The position numbers and the translations under genes were made by a program. The notes beneath the pieces were generated by a model. That model was not told the origin of the DNA. It saw only the letters and a list, made by a program, of their open reading frames with translations, and searched no databases. This document shows positions 8,235-16,312 of a stretch of 64,000 nt of DNA, piece by piece (the first letter of the stretch is position 1; each line of letters starts with the position of its first letter). This DNA is from Ancylobacter novellus (lineage in GTDB: Bacteria > Pseudomonadota > Alphaproteobacteria > Rhizobiales > Methylopilaceae), in NCBI GenBank assembly GCA_003241695.1, contig QFPN01000004.1, positions 310,001 through 374,000 on the forward strand. Reading direction: 5' to 3'.

Positions 8235-10180
8235 CGCTCCGTCTCACGATTCTGTTCATAGAGGAGGTGATGCATCGCCGATCTCAGCCGCGCGGGATTG
8301 ATCGGCTTGATCAGGACCGGCAACCCTTCGGACCTGATGCGGCCGACCAGCGCCGGATCATTGTCGGCGGTCGCCACGATGCCGGGCAGGTCATATCCAA
8401 GCAATGCGCGGAGGTCGGCCAGGACCTCGGTGCCCGCGCGCCCGTTCGGAAGCCGGTAGTCGACGAGGGCGAGATCCGGTCGCGGCGAGTCGGGGTCGTC
8501 GAAGAGCGCGAGCGCCTTGTCGCCGTCGCTCGCCTCGGTGACCTTGACGCCCCAGCGGTCGAGAAGAAGACAGACGGTGTTTCGGAGCAGTTCGTTGTCC
8601 TCGATGACCAGGACCTCGGCGCCGAGAAACTCGCCCCCGATCCGCTCCGAAATCTCAGGCTCCCCGAGGTCGCTCTGCCAGACGCTTCCGACCGGCACGG
8701 AGACGGAGAACATCGAACCGCTGCCAAGTTGCGATCGCACGTCGATCTGATGATCGAGCAATTCCGCGAGCCGGTATGCGATGTTGAGCCCGAGACCGAG
8801 CCCGCGCTGCTGCGTGCGCTGGTCCGCGACCTGATGGAACTCCTCGAAAATCAGGGCGAGCTGGTCATCGGGAATGCCGCAGCCCGAATCCCAGACCTGA
8901 ATTTCGAGCGTCGAGCCGCGGCGGCGCGCGCCGATCAGGATTTCGCCAGTTTCCGTGAAGCGGATCGCATTCGCGATGAAATTGCTGAGAATCCGCTCAA
9001 GAAGCGCGCGGTCGGTCTGCACGGTGGACCGGCTGGGCACGATCTTGAACCGGAGCCCCTTGGCCTCGGCCTGCGGCGCGAACTCGATCTTCAGCCGATC
9101 CAGCACCTGGCCGATCTGGAAATGGACCACGCGGGTTGCGATGCGGCCAGCGTCAAGCTGACCGATCTGCAGCAGAGAACCCAATATTTCGTCCATTATT
9201 CCGACGGTCACGTCCATCGAATGCAGAAGTTCGTGCCTCTTGTCTTCATTCTCGACCCCGAAACTGCTGTAAATCAGGATCTTCAGCGTCGCGAGCGGTT
9301 GACGGAGGTCGTGGTTCGCGGCGCGAAGGAACCGGCTCTTTTTCAAGTTAGCGGTTTCCGCGACTTCCTTTGCTTGTCGCAGCGCTTGTTCGCTCGCTTT
9401 TTGTCTCGTCACGTCGTCGATCCGCAGGATCGACCCTTCGGCGAAGCGCACCGGAGTGGCTTCGAGCCACCGTCCATCGGCGAGCTGCTGCTCCCGCACA
9501 TGCTCATGACGAAAATCGTGGAGCGCGGATCTGGCCCAGAGCGCGGCGAGCCCCTCGATGGCGACCTCCCCGGACCGAGCGACGATCGAGAAGAAGGCGC
9601 GGGCCGAAATCCCCGGCCGAAGGATCGAGGAAACGCCCCGGTGCAGCTCCCGAAACTTACGATTTGCGAACACCAGCCGTTCGTCGAGATCCCAGCAGGC
9701 GAGCCCCTGATCCAGCCTTTCGACCATGTGACGCTGCCAGACCCCCTCGGATCCGGCGGTTACGCTCCAGGCGTCGAACGACACGTCGCGGACGGTCCCG
9801 ACGATCCGGATCACCCGGCCGAACCGGTCGAATTCCGGCTGGGCGGAATCGCGGACGCGCAGCGTCGCGATGTCGCTGCGCCAATTCAGGTCGACTTCAG
9901 ATGCGTTGCCGGCGGACAGCTTCCGCAGATGCGACAGCAGCGGAACGGCTTCGATCCCAGCGCGTTCGGCGAGCAGCGCGCGCAGCGGCACGATCTCTTC
10001 GCCCGCGATATCCCCCGTCGCCCATTCAAAATGCAGAACGCCGGTTTCGTCGAAGGCGAAAGCATAGCCGACGCATCCGAGCGTTCTGCAAATCAGAGCT
10101 GTCTGCGGATGAACTGCGCGGCTGGCGACGTGCGGATCCGTCAATTCGCCCCCCGCCCCGCCGTCGCCTGACCAGCGCAA
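8231..10180 (-). CDS. Soluble hybrid sensor histidine kinase (PAS-HisKA-HATPase-REC)
   Basis: A protein of up to 649 residues without membrane helices. Order: an N-terminal PAS-like region, a second PAS near residue 155 (GLACWDLDERLVFANRKF), the dimerisation/phosphoacceptor box RFLRAANHDLRQPL near 290, the ATP-binding domain with N box NFIANAIRFT, G1 DSGCGIPDD and G2 RGLGLGL, and a C-terminal receiver with VLVIEDNELLRN and phosphoacceptor Asp in LALVDYRLPNG. It overlaps the end of the upstream regulator gene by 40 bases if the first start is used; a later start is possible. Lack of membrane segments fits activation by a cytoplasmic partner, most obviously the binding-protein homologue encoded next. 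Confidence 0.88.
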   Translation of the reverse strand: MRWSGDGGAGGELTDPHVASRAVHPQTALICRTLGCVGYAFAFDETGVLHFEWATGDIAGEEIVPLRALLAERAGIEAVPLLSHLRKLSAGNASEVDLNWRSDIATLRVRDSAQPEFDRFGRVIRIVGTVRDVSFDAWSVTAGSEGVWQRHMVERLDQGLACWDLDERLVFANRKFRELHRGVSSILRPGISARAFFSIVARSGEVAIEGLAALWARSALHDFRHEHVREQQLADGRWLEATPVRFAEGSILRIDDVTRQKASEQALRQAKEVAETANLKKSRFLRAANHDLRQPLATLKILIYSSFGVENEDKRHELLHSMDVTVGIMDEILGSLLQIGQLDAGRIATRVVHFQIGQVLDRLKIEFAPQAEAKGLRFKIVPSRSTVQTDRALLERILSNFIANAIRFTETGEILIGARRRGSTLEIQVWDSGCGIPDDQLALIFEEFHQVADQRTQQRGLGLGLNIAYRLAELLDHQIDVRSQLGSGSMFSVSVPVGSVWQSDLGEPEISERIGGEFLGAEVLVIEDNELLRNTVCLLLDRWGVKVTEASDGDKALALFDDPDSPRPDLALVDYRLPNGRAGTEVLADLRALLGYDLPGIVATADNDPALVGRIRSEGLPVLIKPINPARLRSAMHHLLYEQNRETER

Positions 10181-10803
10181 TAAGCGACCAGGTCAGCGCG
10201 CTCCCTTAACTTGAGCTTCAGACTGATATTGCGGAGGTGGACCCTTACGGTGTTCGGGCTGAGCGCAAGCTGCGTCGCGATGTCAGAATTCGAACGCCCC
10301 ATGCCCACGAGTTTCAAAACCTGATCTTCTCTTGTCGTCAGCGTCCCCGGCGTTGACGCTTCATCCTCTTCGACCGCGACCGGCAATCCGCCGCCGCGGA
10401 GGCGTCCGCCCTGCAGGATGTCCCTTGGAAAATAAACGCCACCGTTTAGGACAAGCGTCAACGCGCGTAACAATTCGGGGCCTTCAGCGCTTTTCGGAAT
10501 GTAAGCGATTACGCCCTCGGATATTGCCTGAACGACATGTTCGCGATCCTCATAAACGGATATAACCGCAATCGGTATGTCAGGATAGCGCGCCCTCAGG
10601 CTACGAAGTCCTTCGAATTCTGAGTTTCCCGGCATGACCAAGTCGATGAACATCAGATCAATGTCAGGATTAGATCGAAGAAGATCGCCCGCCTGCTCGA
10701 AGCTTGCGGCGTCGAAAGTCTCGAGAGACTGATTGAGACGGGCGATCGCATGCTTGAGCGACGCCCTGATCATCCAGTGATCGTCGGCAATTAAAACTTT
10801 CAT
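10141..10803 (-). CDS. NarL/FixJ-type response regulator
   Basis: A 220-residue regulator with an N-terminal receiver (acidic pair in LIADDHW, phosphoacceptor Asp54 in FIDLVMPGN, and a Lys in YIPKSAEG) and a C-terminal LuxR-type helix-turn-helix (LTTREDQVLKLV ... NTVRVHLRNISLKL). It is the first gene of a minus-strand operon with the hybrid kinase and the leaderless binding protein, and is likely the output of that pathway. The target promoter is not visible; candidates are the flanking transporter genes, including the Liv operon whose binding protein is the sensor's paralogue. Confidence 0.9.
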   Translation of the reverse strand: MKVLIADDHWMIRASLKHAIARLNQSLETFDAASFEQAGDLLRSNPDIDLMFIDLVMPGNSEFEGLRSLRARYPDIPIAVISVYEDREHVVQAISEGVIAYIPKSAEGPELLRALTLVLNGGVYFPRDILQGGRLRGGGLPVAVEEDEASTPGTLTTREDQVLKLVGMGRSNSDIATQLALSPNTVRVHLRNISLKLKLRERADLVAYCAGQATAGRGAN

Positions 10804-11202
10804 TTCGATGCCAGGCTATCCTGCCCTTATAAGTCGTTTACGCTGGTTGCTCGTGTGGCGAGTCGGTATCGGCGCTTATCAGCTTAGGCCGTTCCTGATT
10901 AGGCGTCGCGGGTTTTTCAGCAGATTCTCAAGCTTTCGCGCGACCGATTTCGAAGCTGGATTGCGCCCCATCCCAGCCGTTGAACGGCGGTTTGCAGTTC
11001 GCCGCGCAACGGTCGTATCGCTGTGCGGCGCGCGACCGATCCGTGAGCCTCGTCCGGGCATGCGCTCGATGACGCCGAAGCGGCTCCGCCATGGCGACGT
11101 CGGCGATGTTGGAGCGTCAGGATGGCTGCGACGGGCCGGCCAGGAGCATCGACCTCCAGCAGCCTGGATCACGCCCGGTCACGACGGCGGAACTCGGCGC
11201 GT
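10804..11202. other. Intergenic stretch without a supported gene
   Basis: About 400 bases between the first regulator gene and the end of the second two-component operon. Open frames here have no recognisable domain and are not coupled to neighbours. It must carry the promoter of the operon reading left from 10803, but I cannot place convincing -35/-10 boxes or an operator. Confidence 0.5.
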
Positions 11203-11859
11203 TCATTCCGCTCCGGACGGATCGATATCGATCAGCCCCGCTTCGATCGCGATCCTGACAAGCCGCGCGTCGGTTCGGGCGTCGAGCTTGGCCTTGATGC
11301 CGGAATGATAGTTCTGGATCGTCTTCTGGCTCAGCGAGAGCGCGTCGGCGATCTCCTCGGTGGTGAGCCCCGATGCGATCAGCTGGAGAATCTCGACCTC
11401 GCGCGGCCCGAGGGCGTCGACGGCGGACTTCCGGCCGTACAGGTGCTCGGCGGCGATCTCGCGCGCGATGTCGTCGCTCACCGCCTTTCCGCCCTGCGCG
11501 ATCGCGTCCATGGCGGCGATCAGCGCCTCGGGCGGGCTCGATTTGGTGATGTAGCCGGAGGCGCCGGCCTCGAATGCCTTCAGCGCATAAGGCAGACCGT
11601 CATGCATGGTGAAGACGAGGATGCGCGCTTTATGGTCCACCGCCTTGATCCGACGGATCGCCTCGAGGCCGCTCGATCCGGGCATCGTCAGATCGATGAT
11701 CACGAGGTCGGTGGGCGTCCGGCGATAGGCGAGATAAGCGGCCGAAGCGTTTTCGGCTTCGGCGACGACACGATAACCGGGCTGCATCTCGATCAGCCGG
11801 CGATAGCCGGCGCGCACCACCGGATGGTCGTCGACGAGCAGAATCGAGCGCTCCGCCAT
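11203..11859 (-). CDS. NarL-type response regulator next to xoxF
   Basis: The likely start is the ATG at 11859 (MAERSILLVDDHPVV), giving 218 residues; longer forms add an unlikely Ser/Arg-rich leader. The receiver has the phosphoacceptor Asp56 in LVIIDLTMPGS and Lys in GYITKSSPP, and the C-terminal LuxR helix-turn-helix reads LGPREVEILQLIASGLTTEE followed by SQKTIQNYHSGIKAKL. It starts 4 bases after the kinase stop codon, so the two are cotranscribed. Because the pair is divergent from the methanol dehydrogenase gene xoxF, control of methanol oxidation is a natural hypothesis, in the way MxbDM and MxcQE act in Methylobacterium, although those belong to other kinase subfamilies. Confidence 0.9.
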   Translation of the reverse strand: MAERSILLVDDHPVVRAGYRRLIEMQPGYRVVAEAENASAAYLAYRRTPTDLVIIDLTMPGSSGLEAIRRIKAVDHKARILVFTMHDGLPYALKAFEAGASGYITKSSPPEALIAAMDAIAQGGKAVSDDIAREIAAEHLYGRKSAVDALGPREVEILQLIASGLTTEEIADALSLSQKTIQNYHSGIKAKLDARTDARLVRIAIEAGLIDIDPSGAE

Positions 11860-11863
11860 CGGT

Positions 11864-13282
11864 TCAGGCCGCAGCCGGCGTCGGGATCGCGCCGACTGGC
11901 AGACGGGCCGCGATCCTGACGCCGCCGATGCCGGAGGGCTCGGCCATGAAGCGGCCTCCGAGCGCGTCGACCCGTTCGCGGATGCCCAGCAGCCCATGAC
12001 CGGATCCGCCATTGACCGCCTCGGCGCGCCCGCCGCCGTCATCCTCGACGGAGACGGTCATGACCGGATGGGGCTCCGACAGGCGTTCGACGCGGATCCG
12101 GACCAGTTTCGGAGCGCCGTGCTTGGCGGCGTTGGTCATGCCTTCCTGCGCAATCCTGTAGACGGCCAGCGCGGTCTGCGGCGCGACGTCGGCAACGTCG
12201 CCCGACATTTCGAGTCGAAAGGTCGGACGCTGCGTCGCCGTCGCAGTGCGCGCGTTCCAACTGGAGACGAGATGCTCGAGACTTCGCTGCAGGCCGATCT
12301 CGTCGAGTTCCGGCGGCCTCAGGCGCGCGAGCGTGCTCTTGAGCGTCGCGGCCATTCCCTCGCTGATCACGCCGATCTCGCGGGCGCTCTCCCAGACCGC
12401 CGGCCGGTCGCGTGAGCCGGTCGCGACCGCGGACGCCAGCGCCCTGGTCGCGGCGAGGCATTGCCCGAATTCGTCGTGGAGATCGCGGGCGAGCGAGCGG
12501 CGCTCGTCCTCCTGCACCTGGAACAGACGGCGCGTGACGGCCGAGCGCTGCTCGGTGGAGCGCGCGAGGCGCTCCGTGAGGTCGTTGAACGCGCGAGCCA
12601 CCTGCGCGAATTCGCGGGCCGCGAAATGCGGGAGGCGCACCGAGTGATCTCCGTCCTCGAGCAGCTTCAGCCCACGCACGATCGTCGCGGCCGGCCGCAG
12701 CGCGTGGCCGATGGCGAGGCTGGCGAGAGCGGCGATCGCGACCGCCATAGCCCCTGCGACGCCGAGCACGACGTTCACTTTCCGCCAGGTCTGCCAGTCG
12801 GCCGCCGCCTGGTCAGCTTCGACCCGCACCTTGCCGACCTCATGGCGGCCGGAGGTCACGATGCGTTCGTCGGCTTCGATCGGACCGAACAGCGCGGCGT
12901 TGAGCGCCGAGAACCAGCGCGGCGCGGCCATGGTCCGGCGTGCGGGGTCGTCGCCGCAGGCTCGCGTCGGAGCGTCGCCGTTCCATTCGAGCGTCACGCA
13001 GTATCCCGGCCCGATGACCCGCAACGAGTCGGCGGTCCGCCAGTCCGGAAAGGCGAGCCTCGACTGCGTTCCTTCATTGCCGCGGAACATCACTTCCCGC
13101 CAGGCGAGGGCTTGGGCTCCCTTCTCGACCCTCTCGGCGGTGGCCGAAACCTCGCTCCGGATCGTCTGGCGCGCCTCGACCATGGTCCATGCGCCCGCGC
13201 CCGCGAGGCACAGGGCGACGATCCCGAAGACGCGCAGCATGAGGCCGGCCAACAGAGACATGGCTTTCGCCTTCCGTTCCAA
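11864..13282 (-). CDS. Membrane sensor histidine kinase, NarX-like (HisKA_3), divergent from xoxF
   Basis: A 472-residue kinase. It has an N-terminal membrane helix (LMLRVFGIVALCLAGAGAW), a periplasmic segment of roughly 130 residues containing two cysteines (YCVTLEWNG and TRACGDD), a second helix (VNVVLGVAGAMAVAIAALAS), a HAMP-like linker, then the phosphoacceptor His in SLARDLHDEFGQCLA and an ATP-binding domain ending with GGSGHGLLGIRERV. The architecture is that of extracytoplasmic sensors paired with NarL regulators. The two periplasmic cysteines could form a disulfide. The start may be the codon at 13282 or the in-frame ATG at 13261. The stimulus is unknown. Confidence 0.9.
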   Translation of the reverse strand: MERKAKAMSLLAGLMLRVFGIVALCLAGAGAWTMVEARQTIRSEVSATAERVEKGAQALAWREVMFRGNEGTQSRLAFPDWRTADSLRVIGPGYCVTLEWNGDAPTRACGDDPARRTMAAPRWFSALNAALFGPIEADERIVTSGRHEVGKVRVEADQAAADWQTWRKVNVVLGVAGAMAVAIAALASLAIGHALRPAATIVRGLKLLEDGDHSVRLPHFAAREFAQVARAFNDLTERLARSTEQRSAVTRRLFQVQEDERRSLARDLHDEFGQCLAATRALASAVATGSRDRPAVWESAREIGVISEGMAATLKSTLARLRPPELDEIGLQRSLEHLVSSWNARTATATQRPTFRLEMSGDVADVAPQTALAVYRIAQEGMTNAAKHGAPKLVRIRVERLSEPHPVMTVSVEDDGGGRAEAVNGGSGHGLLGIRERVDALGGRFMAEPSGIGGVRIAARLPVGAIPTPAAA

Positions 13283-13484
13283 CGTCTTGGTGTCTTTTAA
13301 GGACGCGCGGAACGCAAGCGCTCCGAACGAGATCGGGAAAATCTCCCGGTCAACGTCGGGACGCCGGCTCTACGGCGGGCGCTCCTTATTAGCTGTCTCT
13401 CACTCCTCTGCGGACGGGACGCCTTCGGGCGAAAAACGCAAGCCGCATCGTCGGCGCGGCCGGCCGCGCAGTTGGAGGACGTCC

Positions 13485-15290
13485 ATGAAACGCGCACTGA
13501 TCTACGGCCTGGGCGCGGCGCTTTTCGCCGGCGCGGTCCCGGCGGTCGCCAACGACAGCGTCGAGACGATCACGAAGGACCCCAAGCAGTGGGGCATTCA
13601 GACCGGCGACTACGCCAACACCCGCTATTCGCAGCTTGATCAGATCAACGCGAAGAACGTCAAGAAACTCCAGGTCTCCTGGTCGTTCTCGACCGGCGTG
13701 CTGCGCGGCCACGAGGGCGGCCCGCTCGTCGTGGGGGACGTGATGTACGTCCACACGCCCTTCCCCAACGTCGTCTACGCGCTCGACCTCAACGAGGAGG
13801 GCAAGATCCTCTGGAAGTACGAGCCGCGCCAGGAGAGCAACGTCGTCCCGGTGATGTGCTGCGACACCGTCAACCGCGGCGTCGCCTACGCCGACGGCAT
13901 GATCTTCCTGCAGCAAGCGGACACCACGGTCGTCGCGCTCGACGCCAAGACCGGCCAGAAGAAGTGGTCGGCGGTGAACGGCGACCCGAAGAAGGGCGAG
14001 ACCAACACCGCGACCGTCATGCCGGTGAAGGACAAGCTCATCGTCGGCATCGCTGGCGGCGAGTTCGGCGTGCGGGGCCACCTGACGGCCTATGACCTGA
14101 AGACCGGCAAGCTGGCGTGGCGCGCCTACTCCATGGGTCCGGACGAAGATCTTCTGGTCGACCCCGAGAAGACCACCGAACTCGGCAAGCCGATCGGCAA
14201 GGATTCATCGCTGAAGACCTGGGAAGGCGATCAGTGGAAGACCGGCGGCGGCACGACCTGGGGCTGGTACTCCTACGACCCCAAGCTCAACCTCATCTAT
14301 TACGGCTCGGGCAACCCCTCGACCTGGAACCCCAAGCAGCGTCCCGGCGACAACAAATGGTCGATGACCATCTGGGCGCGCGATCCCGACACAGGCATGG
14401 CGAAGTGGGTCTATCAGGTGACCCCGCATGACGAGTGGGACTACGACACCACGAACGAGATGATCCTCACGGATCAGAAGGTCGACGGCAAGGAGCGCCA
14501 TCTCCTGACCCATCCGGACCGCAACGGCTTCGCCTACACGCTCGACCGCGACACGGGCGAACTGCTCGTGGCAGAGAAATACGATCCGGTCGTGAACTGG
14601 GCCGCCAAGGTCGACATGGACAAGTCGTCCAAGACCTATGGGCGCCCGCTGGTCGTGGCCAAATACTCGACCGAACAGAACGGCGAGGACGAGAACACTC
14701 AGGGCATCTGCCCGACGGCGCTCGGCACCAAGGACCAGCAGCCGTCGTCCTATTCGCCGAAGACCGGTCTGTTCTACGTGCCGACCAACCATGTCTGCAT
14801 GGACTACGAGCCGTTCCGCGTGTCCTACACAGCGGGCCAACCCTATGTCGGCGCGACCCTGTCGATGTATCCGGCGCCGAACAGCCATGGCGGCATGGGC
14901 AACTTCATCGCGTGGGACAACCTGAAGGGCAAGATCGTCTGGTCGCTGCCGGAGCGCTTCTCGGTGTGGTCCGGCGCGCTCGCCACAGCCGGAGACATCG
15001 TGTTCTACGGGACGCTCGAGGGTTATCTGAAGGCGGTCGACGCCAAGACGGGCAAGGAACTTTACCAGTTCAAGACGCCGTCCGGCATCATCGGCAACGT
15101 CATGACCTACGAGCACAAGGGCAAGCAGTACGTCGCGGTGCTCTCGGGCGTGGGCGGCTGGGCGGGCATCGGCCTCGCGGCAGGCCTGACCGGCGGCAAC
15201 GAGGGCCTGGGCGCAGTCGGCGGCTACGCCGCGCTCGCGCAGTACACCGCCCTCGGGGGCCAGCTCACGGTCTTCACATTGCCGAACTGA
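13485..15290 (+). CDS. xoxF: Lanthanide-dependent PQQ methanol dehydrogenase, XoxF type
   Basis: A 601-residue periplasmic quinoprotein with a signal peptide (cleavage near residue 22, after AVA). Catalytic and metal residues fit the family: Glu193 in GGEFGVRG, Asn277 in GSGNPSTWN, catalytic Asp319 and the extra Asp321 in WDYDTTNEM. That second Asp is the lanthanide signature; calcium-type MxaF has Ala there. Adjacent Cys125-Cys126 form the rare vicinal disulfide, and tryptophan-docking repeats are present. The C-terminus GGYAALAQYTALGGQLTVF is typical of XoxF. The usual partners xoxG (cytochrome c) and xoxJ are not adjacent, and no pqq gene is visible, so these must lie elsewhere. It probably oxidises methanol to formaldehyde or formate. 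ATG 13485 follows GGAGGAC. Confidence 0.95.
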   Translation: MKRALIYGLGAALFAGAVPAVANDSVETITKDPKQWGIQTGDYANTRYSQLDQINAKNVKKLQVSWSFSTGVLRGHEGGPLVVGDVMYVHTPFPNVVYALDLNEEGKILWKYEPRQESNVVPVMCCDTVNRGVAYADGMIFLQQADTTVVALDAKTGQKKWSAVNGDPKKGETNTATVMPVKDKLIVGIAGGEFGVRGHLTAYDLKTGKLAWRAYSMGPDEDLLVDPEKTTELGKPIGKDSSLKTWEGDQWKTGGGTTWGWYSYDPKLNLIYYGSGNPSTWNPKQRPGDNKWSMTIWARDPDTGMAKWVYQVTPHDEWDYDTTNEMILTDQKVDGKERHLLTHPDRNGFAYTLDRDTGELLVAEKYDPVVNWAAKVDMDKSSKTYGRPLVVAKYSTEQNGEDENTQGICPTALGTKDQQPSSYSPKTGLFYVPTNHVCMDYEPFRVSYTAGQPYVGATLSMYPAPNSHGGMGNFIAWDNLKGKIVWSLPERFSVWSGALATAGDIVFYGTLEGYLKAVDAKTGKELYQFKTPSGIIGNVMTYEHKGKQYVAVLSGVGGWAGIGLAAGLTGGNEGLGAVGGYAALAQYTALGGQLTVFTLPN

Positions 15291-15862
15291 ACGAGGTCCG
15301 GGGCGCGCTACCCTGCCGGGGCGCCCCGACAGACTTTCCATAGCGCATACGCGTTCGGTTTGCTCCTCCCTTGACCGCACGCAGGACTTATGGACACGGC
15401 GAGCTCCACAGTGGGCTTGCCGTTTTTTTTCGCCGCGCCCTTACTTGGCGCTCGGTTCGGAACCAGCTTCCGAGGCTCCATGACGACGCCAACGCCGTGT
15501 TCCATCGGCATTGGACAGCCCCAACCAAGTAACCGCGGCGGAACTCACACGCCTGACAGGCGTGCGAGACGAGCGTCTGACCTCGCGTAGGCGCAGATCT
15601 AAAAAACCGCCGCCATCGTTGATAAATTTCACGCTTATTGGCATCATATAATAATGATGACGCCAAATTACGTTCGAATTCTTTATAATGATCAGGGAAA
15701 TTATTGATCGGTGATGATCCTGGAGCCGGTTATCCGAGCGGTGGCAAGTCTCGACCTGGAAGACGAGACGCCGCGCATCTATCGCACAGCGCGACCGCCG
15801 ATTGATGCAGACGACAACGATGAGCAGCGGCAAACTCCGCCCACGCTAGACATGCCGCGACC
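15291..15862. other. Gene-poor stretch after xoxF, partly AT-rich
   Basis: About 570 bases between the convergent xoxF and cupin genes. It holds the terminator at 15397-15430, a small perfect hairpin CACGCCT-GAC-AGGCGTG at 15548-15564, and from about 15600 to 15720 a run that is much richer in A+T than anything nearby, including TATAAT at 15647-15652. A minus-strand open frame of 130 codons crosses it but has no recognisable domain and an atypical composition, so I do not call it a gene. Confidence 0.5.
15397..15430 (+). terminator. Strong intrinsic terminator downstream of xoxF
   Basis: CGGCGAGC (15397-15404) pairs with GGCTTGCCG (ending 15422), extended by CC/GG across a one-base bulge, and is followed at once by eight T residues (15423-15430). 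It lies about 107 bases after the xoxF stop, which indicates that xoxF is transcribed as a single gene. Confidence 0.72.
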
Positions 15863-16225
15863 TCAGCTCCGGATCACCCAAAGCTTCCTGACCGTCTCGT
15901 GCACCGTCCACGTGCCCTTGAAGTCCGGGCGCAGAACGAAGCTGTCGCCGGCGCGCAGCGTTCGCGGCTGGGCGCCGTCTTCCGCGATCTCGACCAGGCC
16001 GGACAGCAGGGTGGCGAACTCCCATGCGCCGTCCTTGATGGAGATCCAGGAGCCGGGCGTCGCTTCCCACACGCCGGACGTCACCCGCCCCGCGTCGTCG
16101 CGGTCGAGCTCCCAGGTCCGGAACACCGGGCGTCCCGAAACGAGTCTGCCGGGAGCGGGTTCGCTGACGTGCGGCTCGGGCAGATTGTCGAGATCGAACA
16201 CATTGAGGTGGAGAACTTCAGACAT
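15863..16225 (-). CDS. Small cupin-domain protein (cupin_3 type)
   Basis: A 120-residue single-domain protein starting at the ATG at 16225, which is preceded by GGAGG at ideal spacing. The core reads GVWEATPGSWISI, then EFATLLSGLVEI and TLRAGDSFVLRPDFKGTW, matching the two conserved cupin motifs of the DUF861/cupin_3 family (related to ureidoglycine-type and ethanolamine cupins). Few histidines are present, so metal binding is uncertain. It is the last gene of the GNAT-amine oxidase-cupin operon, and similar cupins commonly accompany DAO-type oxidases. Function unknown. Confidence 0.8.
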   Translation of the reverse strand: MSEVLHLNVFDLDNLPEPHVSEPAPGRLVSGRPVFRTWELDRDDAGRVTSGVWEATPGSWISIKDGAWEFATLLSGLVEIAEDGAQPRTLRAGDSFVLRPDFKGTWTVHETVRKLWVIRS

Positions 16226-16312
16226 CGAACCTCCGAAACTGTTGCGCCACACGGCCGGCCCCGCGGTGAGCGGCGTCGGCGGCCGTGGAGCGAGCGCCAG
16301 CTTTTGCTTGGC

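Noticed and set aside
12711..13484. Long 5' extension of the xoxF frame
   Set aside because: It is antisense to the sensor kinase; the signal peptide and GGAGGAC place the start at 13485.
15291..15862. pqqA or xoxG/xoxJ after xoxF
   Set aside because: No short peptide with the PqqA Glu-x3-Tyr motif and no CxxCH haem motif was found in the stretch.
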